A stretch of DNA of 64,000 bases from Streptomyces chattanoogensis (GTDB taxonomy: Bacteria > Actinomycetota > Actinomycetes > Streptomycetales > Streptomycetaceae): positions 55,813-119,812 of the forward strand of contig NZ_LGKG01000124.1 of the NCBI RefSeq assembly GCF_001294335.1, given 5' to 3'. The notes beneath the pieces were generated by a model that was not told where the DNA came from, searched no databases, and saw nothing but the letters and a program-made list of their open reading frames with translations. The position numbers and the translations under genes were made by a program. Within the stretch, counting starts at the first letter, position 1; every line of letters begins with the position of its first letter. Shown one piece after another: positions 1 to 6,869 of this stretch.

Positions 1-1146
1 TTCGGCGGCGCGGAGGTGCCGCGTGCGGAGTTCGCGTCGTGGTTGCAGTTCGCGGCGAAGGTGCTGGGGCACGAGGGGTACGCCGACCGGATCGCGGCAG
101 CCGAGCCGGGGATGCCGTGGCGGACGGTGTGGGCGTGGTGGCGGCCGGTGGGGAAGTATGTGGCGCATCCGAACCTGACAAGCCGGGACACCCTTACCCT
201 CGGGCGTCAGATGCACAATGGCCGCGAGCTCCTCCATGTGCACGCTGCCTGGGAGGACACCTGGCTCGATCTGGAGACCGGCGTGCAGGTACCGGCTCCT
301 CCCGAGGAGGCCCGGGTTCCCCTGCCGCTCTACGGCGCACAGGGCGTGCCACGTCTGGACGAATGCGAACTGTCCGCGCCCGAGAGCTGGGACTCAGCCA
401 GTCCGCTGGGCGGCGCGGACGGTCGGACACGGTATCTGGTGGACGACATCTGCGGCCTTGCGCTGCTGGAGACCGATGCGGCGGTGCTCCGTGACTGGCC
501 GCGTGGCTGGATCGATGCCGAGTCGTCGGAGGAGGGCACACCCGGACGGATGCCGTTCTTCGCCGCTCCCCACGGCCCGCTCACCGCCGGGCGGGTGGAT
601 GATGCCTTCGCCCCCGTCAAGGTCGTCCGCATACCTGGCCACGAGCTGCCGGCCGCCCTCGAACACACCGCGAGCCGGGCCCATTTGCGGGATATCGGGC
701 TTCCATCGTGGTGGGCATGTGGCATGACGACCTTCGAGCCGTGCCCGGCTCAGGAGATGACACCGCTCGCCGACGACGCACTGGGCCGCGTCGAGGTGCC
801 GGTCGGCTTCGAAGCCTCCGACCTGCTGCCCCTCGGCTCCGGCAACCGGTGCGGCGTGCGCGACACGGTGTATCTGCACCGCCGTGCGGGCAGCGTCCAT
901 GTCAAAGAAAGTCTCGAACTCGTCCAACTCTCCCCGGACCTCGACCACTTCACCCGGGTCCTTGAGGGTGTACGTCGCTATATGAGCGCCTGTTGGTACC
1001 CGTATCCGGACGAGGACGCGTCGGGAAACTTCTTCACGGAGATGGATGCCCTCGCGCCGGGCACGGTCGATTCCGACGGACCCAGCGGGCAGGTGTGGCT
1101 GCAGTTCGTCGTCGGCATCACCGGCCTGAACGAGGACGGCTACTAG
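1..1146 (+). CDS. SUKH-4-like immunity protein, 5' truncated
   Basis: The frame is open from base 1, so the true start probably lies upstream; a GTG at 16 is only a possible internal start. 381 residues are visible. There is no signal peptide or membrane segment. The C-terminal half (an 'LRDIGLPSWW' segment, then a 'VPVGFEASDLLPLG' strand, a 'YLHRRAGSVHV' strand and a helix before a Trp/Tyr-rich 'SACWYPYPDEDASGNFF') resembles the SUKH-4 immunity fold common in Streptomyces, where such proteins neutralise polymorphic or deaminase toxins. The N-terminal half, rich in Trp, is not recognised. No toxin gene is visible downstream; it could lie upstream of the window. The family call rests on pattern memory only. 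It is followed by a strong hairpin at 1170-1218. Confidence 0.5.
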   Translation, partial: FGGAEVPRAEFASWLQFAAKVLGHEGYADRIAAAEPGMPWRTVWAWWRPVGKYVAHPNLTSRDTLTLGRQMHNGRELLHVHAAWEDTWLDLETGVQVPAPPEEARVPLPLYGAQGVPRLDECELSAPESWDSASPLGGADGRTRYLVDDICGLALLETDAAVLRDWPRGWIDAESSEEGTPGRMPFFAAPHGPLTAGRVDDAFAPVKVVRIPGHELPAALEHTASRAHLRDIGLPSWWACGMTTFEPCPAQEMTPLADDALGRVEVPVGFEASDLLPLGSGNRCGVRDTVYLHRRAGSVHVKESLELVQLSPDLDHFTRVLEGVRRYMSACWYPYPDEDASGNFFTEMDALAPGTVDSDGPSGQVWLQFVVGITGLNEDGY

Positions 1147-1169
1147 CCCCGCAAAGAGGAACAGGCCCA

Positions 1170-1218
1170 GCAGAGGAGGGCCCGTCCCGAGAAACCCTCG
1201 GGGCAGGCCCTCCTCTGC
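1170..1218. terminator. Bidirectional hairpin terminator
   Basis: Two perfectly complementary 13-nt arms (1170-1182 and 1206-1218) enclose a 23-nt loop that itself holds a short CCGAG/CTCGG stem. It lies between the convergent ends of the SUKH-like gene and the sigma factor gene, so it can serve both strands. There is no clear T-run, as is usual in Streptomyces. Confidence 0.75.
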
Positions 1219-1263
1219 GCGGGCGGCTGCCGGCCGTGACGACCGGCGGCGTGACCGCGGCGG

Positions 1264-2265
1264 TCACTCCTCTACCATCAGCCCCTTGCGGAGCCTGCCG
1301 AGCGTGCGCGAGAGCAGCCGGGAGACATGCATCTGAGAGATGTTCAGCTCCTCGCCGATCTCGGACTGCGTCATATTGGCGACGAAACGCAGCGAGAGGA
1401 TCTTGCGGTCGCGCGGCGGGAGTTCGGCGATCAGCGGCTTGAGCGATTCGACGTACTCGATGCCTTCGAGGCCGTTGTCCTCGTAGCCGATGCGGTCCGC
1501 CAGCGCGCCTTCGCTGTCGTCCTCCTCGGGCTGGGCGTCCAGCGAGCTCGCGGTGTAGGCGTTGCTCGCGGCCATCCCTTCGACGACCTCGTCCTTGGTG
1601 ATGCCGAGGCGTTCGGCGAGCTCGCTCACCGTGGGGGCGCGGTCGAGCTTCTGGGCCAGTTCATCGCCTGCCTTGGCGAGATCCAGCCGCAGTTCCTGCA
1701 GACGCCTCGGTACCCGTACCGACCAGCTGGTGTCGCGGAAGAAGCGCTTGATCTCGCCGACGATGGTCGGCATCGCGAACGTCGGGAACTCCACGCCGCG
1801 GCTCAGCTCGAAGCGGTCTATCGCCTTGATCAGGCCGATCGTGCCGACCTGGACGATGTCCTCCATGGGTTCGCTGCGGGAGCGGAACCGGGAGGCCGCG
1901 AACTTCACCAGGGCGAGGTTGAGCTCGACCAGGGTGTTACGGACGTAGGCGAATTCATGCGTGCCTTCCTCGAGCGTTTCCAGCCGCTCGAAGAGGGTCT
2001 TGGACAGGGCCCGCGCGTCCACCGGGCCCACCTCGTCGAAGGGCGGGATCTCGGGCAGACCGTCGATCTCGGGCATCTCCGGCATTTCTGCGAGATCCGA
2101 TGCCGCGGAGTCTGCATGGCCGGAAAGGGACTGGGCAGACGGCGACGGGGAAGGGGTCGCCTGGGAAGGGATGTGACCCGTCGCGTCGGGCAGGGGTGAC
2201 GGGGGTGTCGACGAGGTGTGCTGCCGGGTGTCGTCGGTGCGCATTTCGTCGAGCCGGGGTGACAT
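1264..2265 (-). CDS. RNA polymerase sigma factor, SigB/SigF/SigG family
   Basis: A 333-residue stress/development-type sigma-70 factor. Residues ~1-80 are a low-complexity Ser/Pro-rich extension. Region 2 (~85-175) carries 'PMEDIVQVGTIGLIKAIDRF' and 'GVEFPTFAMPTIVGEIKRFF'. Region 3 spans ~175-245, and region 4 (~270-328) carries 'RDRKILSLRFVANMTQSEIG' with the recognition helix 'SQMHVSRLLSR'. The start at 2265 is chosen because GGAGG lies 5 nt upstream; an in-frame Met at residue 8 is the alternative. Divergent from it are a STAS antagonist and an RsbW-like kinase, the classic partner-switching set. In S. coelicolor the sigI cluster has this content and also lies near purEK, so this is probably its orthologue (inference). 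Activity is expected to be held by the kinase encoded at 3067. Confidence 0.93.
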   Translation of the reverse strand: MSPRLDEMRTDDTRQHTSSTPPSPLPDATGHIPSQATPSPSPSAQSLSGHADSAASDLAEMPEMPEIDGLPEIPPFDEVGPVDARALSKTLFERLETLEEGTHEFAYVRNTLVELNLALVKFAASRFRSRSEPMEDIVQVGTIGLIKAIDRFELSRGVEFPTFAMPTIVGEIKRFFRDTSWSVRVPRRLQELRLDLAKAGDELAQKLDRAPTVSELAERLGITKDEVVEGMAASNAYTASSLDAQPEEDDSEGALADRIGYEDNGLEGIEYVESLKPLIAELPPRDRKILSLRFVANMTQSEIGEELNISQMHVSRLLSRTLGRLRKGLMVEE

Positions 2266-2525
2266 GTGTCCTCCATCGTTCTCGGCATATGGCTGCCGAA
2301 GCCTCTACGTGAAGCTGCGGTGTGCGGCGCCTCCAAAGCCGGCCGTTGCGGATGTGTCTCCATCTACGCCTACCTGGCTTTGCATGAAGATGGCAAGTAC
2401 GTGTTGTCCATATCTCGGGCTATATGCCGATTGTTCGGCTACCCTCGCGCGAGGTTACGGCGTAGTGTTCGACAAGCGCAGTCATAAGCAATCAGACGCC
2501 GAGACAGCAAGAGGGGTGCGCGCGC

Positions 2526-2894
2526 ATGGACCGCGGGACGGTCGGCAGTGCAAGCCGGGGCCGGCTGCATGTCGCGATCCGGCATCACGGCGCCAGCGCG
2601 GTGGTGACCGCGGCCGGTGAGCTCGATCACCACACAGCGGATCTGTTGCGTGAGTCACTGGAGGGGTGCGTGGATGACGGATATGCACGCCTGGTGGTGG
2701 ACTGCTCACCCCTTGAATTCATGGATTCCACCGGACTCAATGTGCTGCTCGGCGCCCGCCTGAAGGCCGAGGCCGCGGGGGGCGGGGTCCATCTGGCCGG
2801 GATGCAGCCGGTGGTGGCCCGGGTCTTCGAGATCACCGGCGCGGAAGCGGTTTTCACCGTGCATGACTCGCTTGACGCGGCGCTGGCCGACTGA
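2526..2894 (+). CDS. STAS-domain anti-sigma factor antagonist
   Basis: 122 residues forming a single STAS domain. The phosphoacceptor is Ser68 in 'FMDSTGLNVLLGARL', the conserved DS(T/S)G motif. In the known mechanism the unphosphorylated antagonist binds the RsbW-type kinase and frees sigma; phosphorylation of this serine switches it off. The ATG at 2526 follows a purine-rich GAGGGG. The gene is divergent from the sigma gene (260-bp shared promoter region) and lies 172 bp upstream of the kinase gene, with a hairpin between them. The natural partner is therefore the adjacent kinase, although Streptomyces antagonists often cross-talk. Confidence 0.93.
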   Translation: MDRGTVGSASRGRLHVAIRHHGASAVVTAAGELDHHTADLLRESLEGCVDDGYARLVVDCSPLEFMDSTGLNVLLGARLKAEAAGGGVHLAGMQPVVARVFEITGAEAVFTVHDSLDAALAD

Positions 2895-2906
2895 CGTGAC
2901 GACGGC

Positions 2907-2929
2907 GCCCGGATGCAGGCAATCCGGGC
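2907..2929 (+). terminator. Hairpin after the STAS gene
   Basis: Perfect 8-bp stem (2907-2914 with 2922-2929) and a 7-nt loop, 13 bp after the STAS stop codon. It may attenuate or end the STAS transcript before the kinase gene. Confidence 0.5.
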
Positions 2930-3066
2930 ACGTAGTACGAGTCACAACTTCCGTACCCAAGAAGTGGGTGTTCTCACGGCCCGGTCGGGCAGGAGACATC
3001 TGAATCCGTTGCAATCAGTCAGTTATCTGTTTCCGTGAACAGGCGAATCGGTGAGGTGAAGCGCTG

Positions 3067-3561
3067 ATGAGCACCACCCGGCCGTACCCGCCGGGCGTTG
3101 GCCCGGAGTCGGGTGGCCCGGGTGCTTCCGCCCCCCAGGCCGCCGTTCCGGCGGGCCAGGTCCGCCGGCTGCGCCTGGCGGGCACCCGGGGCGCCGTGGC
3201 ACGCGGCCGTGACTTCGCCCGGCAGGCTCTGCACGACTGGGGCTGGCTGCCGGCCGCCAATGCCGATCAGCGCGCCGCGGCCGAGGATGTGCTGCTGGTC
3301 GTCTCCGAGCTGGTCACCAACGCCTGTCTGCACGCCGAGGGGCCGGAGGAGCTGCGGCTGCGGTGCACCGCCAAGGTGCTGCACCTGGAGGTCAGCGACC
3401 TGGGCGCCGGGTCGCCCGCGCCGCGCACCCCGCACCGTCCGGGCCGCCCCGGTGGCCACGGCATGTTCATCGTGCAGCGCCTGTGCCTGGACTGGGGAGT
3501 GGTACGCAACTCCGACGGTGCGGGCAAGACCGTCTGGGCGGAGCTCGCCGCGCCGTCCTGA
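3067..3561 (+). CDS. RsbW-type anti-sigma serine kinase (HATPase_c)
   Basis: 164 residues. After a ~30-residue Pro/Gly-rich leader comes a GHKL ATPase fold: N-box 'VSELVTNACLHA' (Glu81, Asn85), G1 box 'VSDLGAG' (Asp111) and G2 'GGHGMFIVQRL' (~129-139). These are the ATP/Mg-binding residues of anti-sigma kinases that bind a SigB-type factor and phosphorylate the STAS antagonist. The start has GGTGAGG upstream. Lying beside a sigma factor and a STAS protein makes a sigma-specific role likely; Streptomyces also encodes many orphan HATPase_c_2 proteins, so the partner is inferred. A strong terminator follows. Confidence 0.9.
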   Translation: MSTTRPYPPGVGPESGGPGASAPQAAVPAGQVRRLRLAGTRGAVARGRDFARQALHDWGWLPAANADQRAAAEDVLLVVSELVTNACLHAEGPEELRLRCTAKVLHLEVSDLGAGSPAPRTPHRPGRPGGHGMFIVQRLCLDWGVVRNSDGAGKTVWAELAAPS

Positions 3562-3585
3562 AGGCCGGGCGGACGGAAGGTGATC

Positions 3586-3610
3586 AGCGCGGGCCCGCGG
3601 GGCCCGCGCT
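3586..3610 (+). terminator. Terminator after the anti-sigma kinase gene
   Basis: Perfect 11-bp GC stem (3586-3596 with 3600-3610), a 3-nt loop, then TTTGT. It separates the sigma-regulator unit from the surface-protein operon. Confidence 0.8.
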
Positions 3611-3762
3611 TTGTCGTCTCCGCCGTCTCCGCACACTCCGGTGGCCCTCTCGGGCGGCCTCTCCGGCGGTCTTTTCGGCCGTCTCTCGTTGTCCACGGCC
3701 CCGCGCCCGCTGCGATTCGGGGCTGTGATGTGTCTTCCTTCGGCAAGGCCCCGGGCGTACCT

Positions 3763-3787
3763 TGACGGCGAATCTGATGTGCCGTCA
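3763..3787 (+). promoter_or_regulatory. Inverted repeat upstream of the surface operon
   Basis: TGACGGC (3763-3769) and its exact complement GCCGTCA (3781-3787), separated by 11 nt, 43 bp before the first surface gene. The left arm overlaps a TTGACG that could act as a -35 element. This could be an operator or part of the promoter; no regulator is assigned. Confidence 0.4.
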
Positions 3788-3830
3788 GTAATACCCGGCG
3801 GTGCGCTACCCGGGAGAAGGGGAGATCGAG

Positions 3831-4538
3831 GTGGCCCGCTTCTGTGAACCACACGGCAGCCGCCCGCGCCGTACGGCCGCGCTGGCCGCGGCCGTGGCAA
3901 TGACGGCGGGATCCGCGGTGCTGCTCACCGCGCCGGCCGCACACGCCGAGGTCGTCGACGTCAATTACCAGTGCAAGACGCCGATCGGCAACAAGGGCGC
4001 GGTATCGCCCATCGACATCAAGTCCACCCCCGGCGGCGGTGCGTACAAGCTCGTCATGTCCTTCCAGAAGGGCGTCTCCTCCAGCCCCGTCGAACTGGGC
4101 AAGGGCGCCATGAAACCCAGTGCGCTGATCAAGCTGGGCGGCGCGGACAGCGGTACGGTGCCGGTCGCCGGGCCGCCCAACGACAAGGCGATACCGGCCA
4201 ATACGCCCATCAAGATCAGTGACCTCAGCGGTACATACACCCCCAAGGCGAGCGGCAAGGTCACCTTCACCGCCTCCACCCTCACCATCAAGGCCCTGGG
4301 CACCACGACCACCTGCACTCCCAGCAACAACCCCGGGCCCTCGCTCACTCTGGACGTCAAGGGCTCGGGCGGCTCGGGCGGCTCCGGCGGGTCGGCCGCG
4401 GGCGGTTCCTCCGGCGGGCAGCTGCCGCAGACCGGGCCCGCGGACTCCGCGATCGCGCTCGGCACCCTCGGCGGCACGGTCCTGCTGGCCGGGGCGGCCG
4501 GCGGGCTCTGGCTGACCCGCCGCAGCCGGCACGCCTGA
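3831..4538 (+). CDS. Secreted surface protein with LPQTG sorting tail
   Basis: 235 residues from the GTG at 3831, chosen because AAGGGGAG lies 6 nt upstream; an in-frame GTG at 3801 has no such site. A Sec signal peptide (Arg-rich n-region, Ala-rich core ending 'APAAHA') is followed by one ~120-residue domain bounded by two cysteines ('YQCKTPIG' and 'GTTTTCTP'). Then come a Gly/Ser linker, 'LPQTG', a hydrophobic segment and the basic tail 'RRSRHA'. That C-terminus is a sortase signal, so covalent wall attachment is expected. The same domain recurs twice in the protein encoded at 6869. Function is unknown; it is the first gene of a four-gene operon of exported proteins. Confidence 0.8.
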   Translation: MARFCEPHGSRPRRTAALAAAVAMTAGSAVLLTAPAAHAEVVDVNYQCKTPIGNKGAVSPIDIKSTPGGGAYKLVMSFQKGVSSSPVELGKGAMKPSALIKLGGADSGTVPVAGPPNDKAIPANTPIKISDLSGTYTPKASGKVTFTASTLTIKALGTTTTCTPSNNPGPSLTLDVKGSGGSGGSGGSAAGGSSGGQLPQTGPADSAIALGTLGGTVLLAGAAGGLWLTRRSRHA

Positions 4539-4656
4539 CGCGGGGCGCGCCCGCCGCGTCCGTACGAGCACGACAGACGCTACGAGCGCGGCAACACACG
4601 CAACCAGCCCGGCAGCAGAGGCAACCGGCGCGGCAACAGACGCAACGAGCGCGCAA

Positions 4657-4690
4657 CAGGCACGACGAGCGCACAGCAGGCACGACGAGC
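4657..4690. repeat. Short direct repeats, 20-bp period
   Basis: CAGGCACGACGAGC occurs at 4657-4670 and again at 4677-4690, inside a wider A/C/G-rich stretch (4560-4700) of degenerate gcaac/cgagc units. It fills the gap between the first two surface genes. Purpose unknown; it may be replication slippage. Confidence 0.5.
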
Positions 4691-4716
4691 ACGAGTCCGA
4701 GCACCAGGAGCCGCCG

Positions 4717-5739
4717 ATGCCGTTCCGTACTCGCGCAGCGGTCAGTGGTGCGGTCCTTGCGGCCGCCGCCGTACTGCTGTGCCCCGCCCCCGCCGGGGCC
4801 CGGCCCGCCGCACCGGGCTGGTCCGCCGCGCCCGCGCCCGGCGGCGGCGCCCGCCCCAGCCCGCAGGACCGCCCGTACTTCTATCTGGAGGGCGCGCCCG
4901 GAACCGTGCTGCGCGACCGGCTGTTCCTGAGCAACCCCTCCGGCCGGGCCGTCACCCTGCGGCTGCGCGGCTCCGGCACCGGCTCGTGGCTCGCGCTCGC
5001 CGCGAAGGAGGTGACGGTCCCGCCGCGCACGCGGGCCGGGGTGCCGTTCACGGTGACCGTGCCGCGGAACGTCACCCCCGGCAACCACCCCGGCGCCCTC
5101 ATCGCGACCGGCCGGGGCGGGCAGGCCCGGGTGCCGGTGTATCTCCGGGTGACCGGGCCGGCGCTGTCGGCGCTGACCGTCGAGGACGTGTCCGTGGGCG
5201 GGGGAGGGGGCGGCGCCGCGGGCGGGGGCGGTCCGGCGGTGATCCGGTATGCCCTGGTCAACAGAGGAAACACCGCGCTGCGGCCGAAGGTTGCACTGCG
5301 CGCCGAGGGGATCTTCGGCGAGGTGCTGCGGCGGGCCGCCCGCGCCCTGCCGGGTGAACTGCGGCCCGGTCAGCGCATGGAGCGCACCGAGAAATGGCCG
5401 GATCCGCCCGGCCTGGACGCGGTGGAGATACGGGTGACCGCGACGGCGGAGGGCGGGGCCCGCGGTGCCGCCTCGGCGACGTATACGGCGGTCCCGTGGG
5501 GCGGGGCCGCGGGCGTGGCGGCCGTCCTGGCGGCGGGGGCGGGCGGCTGGACCGTCGTACGGAGGCGGCGTACGGCACGGGAGACGGGCCCGACGGTTCC
5601 GCGTGACGGGAGTGGTACCGCTCAAGTGGCTCCCGGTGGAAGGGAATTGGCGATTACGGGATCGAGGGCGGGCGCGGGGCGGCGGGCGGAAACGGCCACG
5701 GGATCGGGATCGGTACCGGGATCAGGAGCGCGATCGTGA
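4717..5739 (+). CDS. DUF916-like exported membrane-anchored protein
   Basis: 340 residues. A signal peptide (~1-29, ending 'AGA') precedes an extracellular region of beta-strand character with 'FYLEGAPGTVLRDRLFLSNP' and 'VTVPPRTRAGVPFTVTVP', typical of DUF916/WxL-interacting-type Ig-like proteins. A Gly-rich insert (~165-180) leads to a second beta domain with 'YALVNRGNTALRPKV'. One transmembrane helix near residue 270 is followed by 'RRRR' and a ~55-residue cytoplasmic tail. In Firmicutes, DUF916 proteins bind WxL surface proteins and peptidoglycan; the role here is inferred by resemblance. The stop overlaps the next start (GTGA), indicating coupling. Confidence 0.7.
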   Translation: MPFRTRAAVSGAVLAAAAVLLCPAPAGARPAAPGWSAAPAPGGGARPSPQDRPYFYLEGAPGTVLRDRLFLSNPSGRAVTLRLRGSGTGSWLALAAKEVTVPPRTRAGVPFTVTVPRNVTPGNHPGALIATGRGGQARVPVYLRVTGPALSALTVEDVSVGGGGGGAAGGGGPAVIRYALVNRGNTALRPKVALRAEGIFGEVLRRAARALPGELRPGQRMERTEKWPDPPGLDAVEIRVTATAEGGARGAASATYTAVPWGGAAGVAAVLAAGAGGWTVVRRRRTARETGPTVPRDGSGTAQVAPGGRELAITGSRAGAGRRAETATGSGSVPGSGARS

Positions 5740-6869
5740 ACGGCGAGACGGCTACGACGACGGCCCCCACCACAACCACCCTCACCACAGCCACAGCCAC
5801 TAGACCCACCACACCCACCACACCCACCACACCCACCTCCGCGAGATGGGCCGCCGCCCTCGCGCTCTGTCTCGCCGCCCTCGTACCGGCCCTGCTCCCC
5901 GCCGCCTCCGCGTACGCCACCGCCGGCGGCCGCCCCTCCGTACAGGTCTCCGAGAAGGAGGCCGGCAAGGGCGGCACCATCACCGTGACCGGCCGCGGCT
6001 GGCGGGCCGGAGCCCTGCTCACGCTGCTGATCTGCGGACAGAACATGATCGGCGGCACCAATGCCTGCGCCAACGGTGACGGACGCGCCGTCACCACCGA
6101 CGCGCACGGCGCCTTCCGCAAGCGCCTCCCGGTCGCCGAACCGCCCAAGCCCTGCCCCTGTGTGGTGCATGTGGCGACGGTGACTGGTGCGCCGAAAGCC
6201 GCCGATGCCGCGTTCAAGGTGGCGGGCCACCCCGTGGCACCGCTGCCCAAGGAGAGCACCGGCGGACGGCTGACCGTCCTCGCGGCGCCCCGGCTGGCGG
6301 GCAGCAGCGGACTGCTGACCTGGTTCGGCGCGCCGCCGCAGCGCGAGCTGACCCTCACCGTCGGCAACGTCGGCGCGGCGCCGGCCCGGAACCCGGTCTT
6401 CCGGGTGGGCACCTCGCATGGGGTCTTCGCACCCGAGTGGGAGGACCAGCAGTGGCGCGGAACCCTTCCCGCCGGACAGAAAGCCGAGGTCAGGCTGCCG
6501 GTGGAGCTGGCCGCCGGGGCACACGGGGACTATCTGGTCTCGCTCGAGTACGGCGGCAAGATCCTGGTCGAGCAGCCGTGGGGGGTGGGCCGCCCGTGGG
6601 GCGTGACGCTGTTCTGGGTGCTGCTGTGCCTGGTGGTCCCGACGGCGGTGTTCCGTATCGGGATGGCGATCGTGGACCGGATCCGCCCGCGCCGCCCGGC
6701 CCCCGCCCCCGGCCGCCGACACGCCGCCCGGCCCGGCACACGACGTACCGCAGCACCAAGCGTGACCAGGAGCGCCGGCGACAGCGCCGGGCTGCCGTGG
6801 TTCACCCCGGACACCGCACCGTCCACCACCACATCAACCGAACGACCCACGTCGAAAGGTTCCGCGTGA
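5736..6869 (+). CDS. Exported neocarzinostatin-like Ig-domain membrane protein
   Basis: 377 residues. The GTG start lies within the previous stop codon and is backed by AGGAG 7 nt upstream. An unusual ~35-residue Thr/Pro-rich N-terminus precedes a signal sequence ending 'ASAYA'. The next ~100 residues ('GGTITVTGRGWRAGALLTLL', paired cysteines at 'ICGQ', 'ACANG' and 'PCPC') resemble the neocarzinostatin/Ig fold seen in Streptomyces surface proteins. A second beta domain is followed by a transmembrane helix ('VTLFWVLLCLVVPTAVF') and a basic Pro/Thr-rich tail. Its stop overlaps the ATG of the next gene by one base. It is probably a structural partner of the other surface proteins in this operon. 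Confidence 0.7.
   Translation: MNGETATTTAPTTTTLTTATATRPTTPTTPTTPTSARWAAALALCLAALVPALLPAASAYATAGGRPSVQVSEKEAGKGGTITVTGRGWRAGALLTLLICGQNMIGGTNACANGDGRAVTTDAHGAFRKRLPVAEPPKPCPCVVHVATVTGAPKAADAAFKVAGHPVAPLPKESTGGRLTVLAAPRLAGSSGLLTWFGAPPQRELTLTVGNVGAAPARNPVFRVGTSHGVFAPEWEDQQWRGTLPAGQKAEVRLPVELAAGAHGDYLVSLEYGGKILVEQPWGVGRPWGVTLFWVLLCLVVPTAVFRIGMAIVDRIRPRRPAPAPGRRHAARPGTRRTAAPSVTRSAGDSAGLPWFTPDTAPSTTTSTERPTSKGSA

Noticed and set aside
1327..2199. 290-codon plus-strand frame antisense to the sigma factor gene
   Set aside because: The minus-strand sigma factor has clear domains and a ribosome site; this frame has neither.
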